This document shows, in pieces, positions 6,179-7,217 of a stretch of 7,217 bases of DNA. The stretch comes from Candidatus Hydrogenedentota bacterium (lineage in GTDB: Bacteria > Hydrogenedentota > Hydrogenedentia > Hydrogenedentales > SLHB01), in contig SLSB01000064.1 of assembly GCA_007130675.1 (NCBI GenBank), forward strand, positions 1 to 7,217, given 5' to 3'. The position numbers and the translations under genes were made by a program. The notes beneath the pieces are model-generated. The model did no database searches, had not been told where the DNA came from, and saw only the letters and a list, made by a program, of their open reading frames with translations. Each line of letters opens with the position of its first letter. The stretch's first letter is position 1.

Positions 6179-7036
6179 CTAAAGATCGAGTACGTTGTCC
6201 ATGCGCGCGGCGATCTCGGCGAGGCGCTCGCGGCCGCCGCCTCCGACCTCAGCGGTGACCCAGCCTTCGTAGTTGATCTTGGCGAGTTCGGCGCGCACCG
6301 CCGCCCAGTCAATCGACCCTTCGCCGATCTCGACGTCGAATCCCTTCCACAAGCCCTCGTTCATCTGTTTGTCGCGGCTGTACTCCTTGACATGAAGCCG
6401 GTGGATGCGTTCTCCGAGGACCGGAATCCAGTGCTCGGGCCACCCGAACCGGACGACGTTGCCGATATCGAAATACGCGCCGACCCATTCGCTCTCGAGT
6501 TCGTCGATATACTGCCGCATCTCGAGAGGACTCAAGAGGAAATTGTTCCAGACGTTTTCGACCAGCAACTTGATTTGCTGCTCTTCCGCGTGTGGAATCG
6601 CCTCGCGGATCTTTGCCTGGGTCTCGACGTAGTTCTCGGCGTACGGCATGTTTTCGTTGACCCGGCCCGCCACGAGCAGGACCGATGTCCCTCCGTAGGC
6701 TTTCGTCAGGTCGACGGCCTCGTCGATACCGTCAACCGAGCCCAGCATCACGCCATGGACGACGATTCCGGTCTCTTCAACAGCGCGCACCGCCTCTTCG
6801 GGGGGCACGTCGTCCCGCACCCGAATCTCGACTCCGTCAAACCCGGTGTCCTTCAGTAGCTTGAACTTGTCCATCACGGACAGGTCGCCACCGATCATGT
6901 TGTAGACGACCGCCTTCTTGAGTTTGCCCGTGAACTGCCCTGCCGCGGCCTTGGATGCCGCACTGGCCAAGGCCATCCCGGCGCCTGCTGCTGTTGCAGT
7001 CTGCACGAACTCCCTGCGCGTCATTGAACTAGACAT
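6179..7036 (-). CDS. Tat-exported TIM-barrel sugar isomerase/epimerase-like protein
   Basis: The 285-residue product is a xylose-isomerase-like TIM barrel (AP endonuclease 2 family, PF01261), which includes sugar isomerases, epimerases and IolE-type enzymes. It starts with a twin-arginine signal, TRREFVQ (6-12), followed by an Ala/Gly-rich hydrophobic region to about residue 32, so it should be exported folded. Likely metal ligands are Glu160 (LLVEN), Asp190 (YFDIGN), His215 (LHVKEY) and Glu263 (TAEVGGG), in the order and approximate spacing of the family's divalent-metal site. FDGVEIR (66-72) is the typical second-strand motif. The frame runs up to an ATG at 7144, but that lies upstream of the promoter; ATG 7036 has GAGGG four bases before it and begins at the Tat signal. 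It is the first gene of the minus-strand block, with the PF06439 gene 44 bases downstream. The sugar substrate cannot be read from sequence. Confidence 0.9.
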   Translation of the reverse strand: MSSSMTRREFVQTATAAGAGMALASAASKAAAGQFTGKLKKAVVYNMIGGDLSVMDKFKLLKDTGFDGVEIRVRDDVPPEEAVRAVEETGIVVHGVMLGSVDGIDEAVDLTKAYGGTSVLLVAGRVNENMPYAENYVETQAKIREAIPHAEEQQIKLLVENVWNNFLLSPLEMRQYIDELESEWVGAYFDIGNVVRFGWPEHWIPVLGERIHRLHVKEYSRDKQMNEGLWKGFDVEIGEGSIDWAAVRAELAKINYEGWVTAEVGGGGRERLAEIAARMDNVLDL

Positions 7037-7040
7037 AGGT

Positions 7041-7045
7041 CCCTC
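7041..7045 (-). promoter_or_regulatory. Shine-Dalgarno GAGGG of the TIM-barrel gene
   Basis: Minus-strand GAGGG ends 4 bases before ATG 7036. The spacing is slightly short but acceptable, and it favours this start over the in-frame ATG at 7024. Confidence 0.5.
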
Positions 7046-7084
7046 GCTTCGTAAGGTTGGTTTTGTTGCCGCACCATTTCCCGC

Positions 7085-7113
7085 ATTGTAGAAGCGGCGG
7101 CAGGCATTTTCAA
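7085..7113 (-). promoter_or_regulatory. Near-consensus sigma-70-type promoter of the exported-enzyme operon
   Basis: On the minus strand TTGAAA (7113-7108) and TACAAT (7090-7085) each match five of six consensus bases with the optimal 17-base spacer. Transcription would start near 7078, giving a leader of roughly 40 bases before ATG 7036. The placement, directly upstream of the first gene and downstream of a terminator, fits a dedicated operon promoter. Confidence 0.65.
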
Positions 7114-7150
7114 CTGGCCGCACGAGTTCAGGCGGCAGGCCCATCTTCTC

Positions 7151-7185
7151 AAAAGAAAAGCCAACGCTTATGAATGCGTTGGCTT
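7151..7185 (-). terminator. Intrinsic terminator of an upstream minus-strand gene
   Basis: AAGCCAACGC (7158-7167) and GCGTTGGCTT (7176-7185) form a perfect ten-pair stem with an eight-base loop. Read on the minus strand, the stem runs into TTTTCTTTT (7159-7151), a T-tract as expected for factor-independent termination. No such tract follows on the plus strand. It would end a gene lying to the right of the window and insulate the promoter at 7113-7085. Confidence 0.65.
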
Positions 7186-7189
7186 AACA

Positions 7190-7205
7190 CTGCACCGTGG
7201 TGCAG
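7190..7205. repeat. Perfect short dyad next to the terminator
   Basis: CTGCACC, two central bases (GT) and GGTGCAG make a perfect 16-base inverted repeat, 4 bases from the terminator stem. As RNA it could fold with a CGTG tetraloop. It could be part of the 3' untranslated region of the off-window gene or a protein-binding site; no evidence separates these. Confidence 0.35.
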
Positions 7206-7217
7206 ATCTGTGCCGGA

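Noticed and set aside
5358..6182. 274-codon plus-strand frame across the PF06439 gene
   Set aside because: The minus strand encodes a clear PF06439 protein; the plus-strand translation has no family features.
6092..6859. 255-codon plus-strand frame across the TIM-barrel gene
   Set aside because: It is antisense to a protein with a Tat signal and a conserved metal site.
7037..7144. N-terminal extension of the TIM-barrel protein to ATG 7144
   Set aside because: That ATG lies upstream of the promoter at 7113-7085, and the extension would bury the Tat signal, which must be N-terminal.

Overview
The window is GC-rich (by eye about 60%) bacterial DNA with two converging gene blocks. No rRNA, tRNA, CRISPR array, insertion sequence or phage gene is visible. 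Free-standing secreted PF06439 (DUF1080) proteins, Tat-exported TIM-barrel sugar isomerase-like proteins and BNR/sialidase-like propellers are typical of Planctomycetota, Hydrogenedentota, Verrucomicrobiota and related environmental bacteria. I infer such an organism from gene content alone; no marker gene fixes the phylum.

Left block, plus strand, about 198-3882: four tightly spaced genes, probably one operon. They encode (1) a soluble GAF-domain histidine kinase; (2) an 86-residue protein with two membrane segments and a strongly basic tail; (3) a membrane protein joining TPR repeats, a four-cysteine zinc ribbon, about five transmembrane helices and a C-terminal beta-rich domain; (4) a small HD-domain protein resembling the C-terminal HD part of Ppx/GppA phosphatases but lacking their actin-like catalytic half. 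The block looks like a signalling unit, but no response regulator or known output is present, so its role is unknown.

Right block, minus strand, 7036 down to 4074: three exported proteins, probably one operon. They are a Tat-signal TIM-barrel protein of the xylose isomerase/AP endonuclease 2 type, a PF06439 (3-keto-disaccharide hydrolase/DUF1080) protein with a signal peptide, and a BNR/sialidase-like beta-propeller with a signal peptide. Together they suggest extracytoplasmic processing of a glycan or glycoside. A near-consensus sigma-70-type promoter (7113-7085) lies just upstream, and a strong GC-rich hairpin sits between the second and third genes. To the right, a hairpin with a T-rich tail (7185-7151) looks like the intrinsic terminator of a further minus-strand gene outside the window.

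The two blocks meet tail to tail at about 3883-4073, a 191-base spacer with a bulged hairpin and no convincing gene. The first 197 bases hold a possible promoter with a dyad over its -10 box and no gene I can support. Several start codons are placed inside longer open frames because a Shine-Dalgarno match, signal peptide or promoter position points there.
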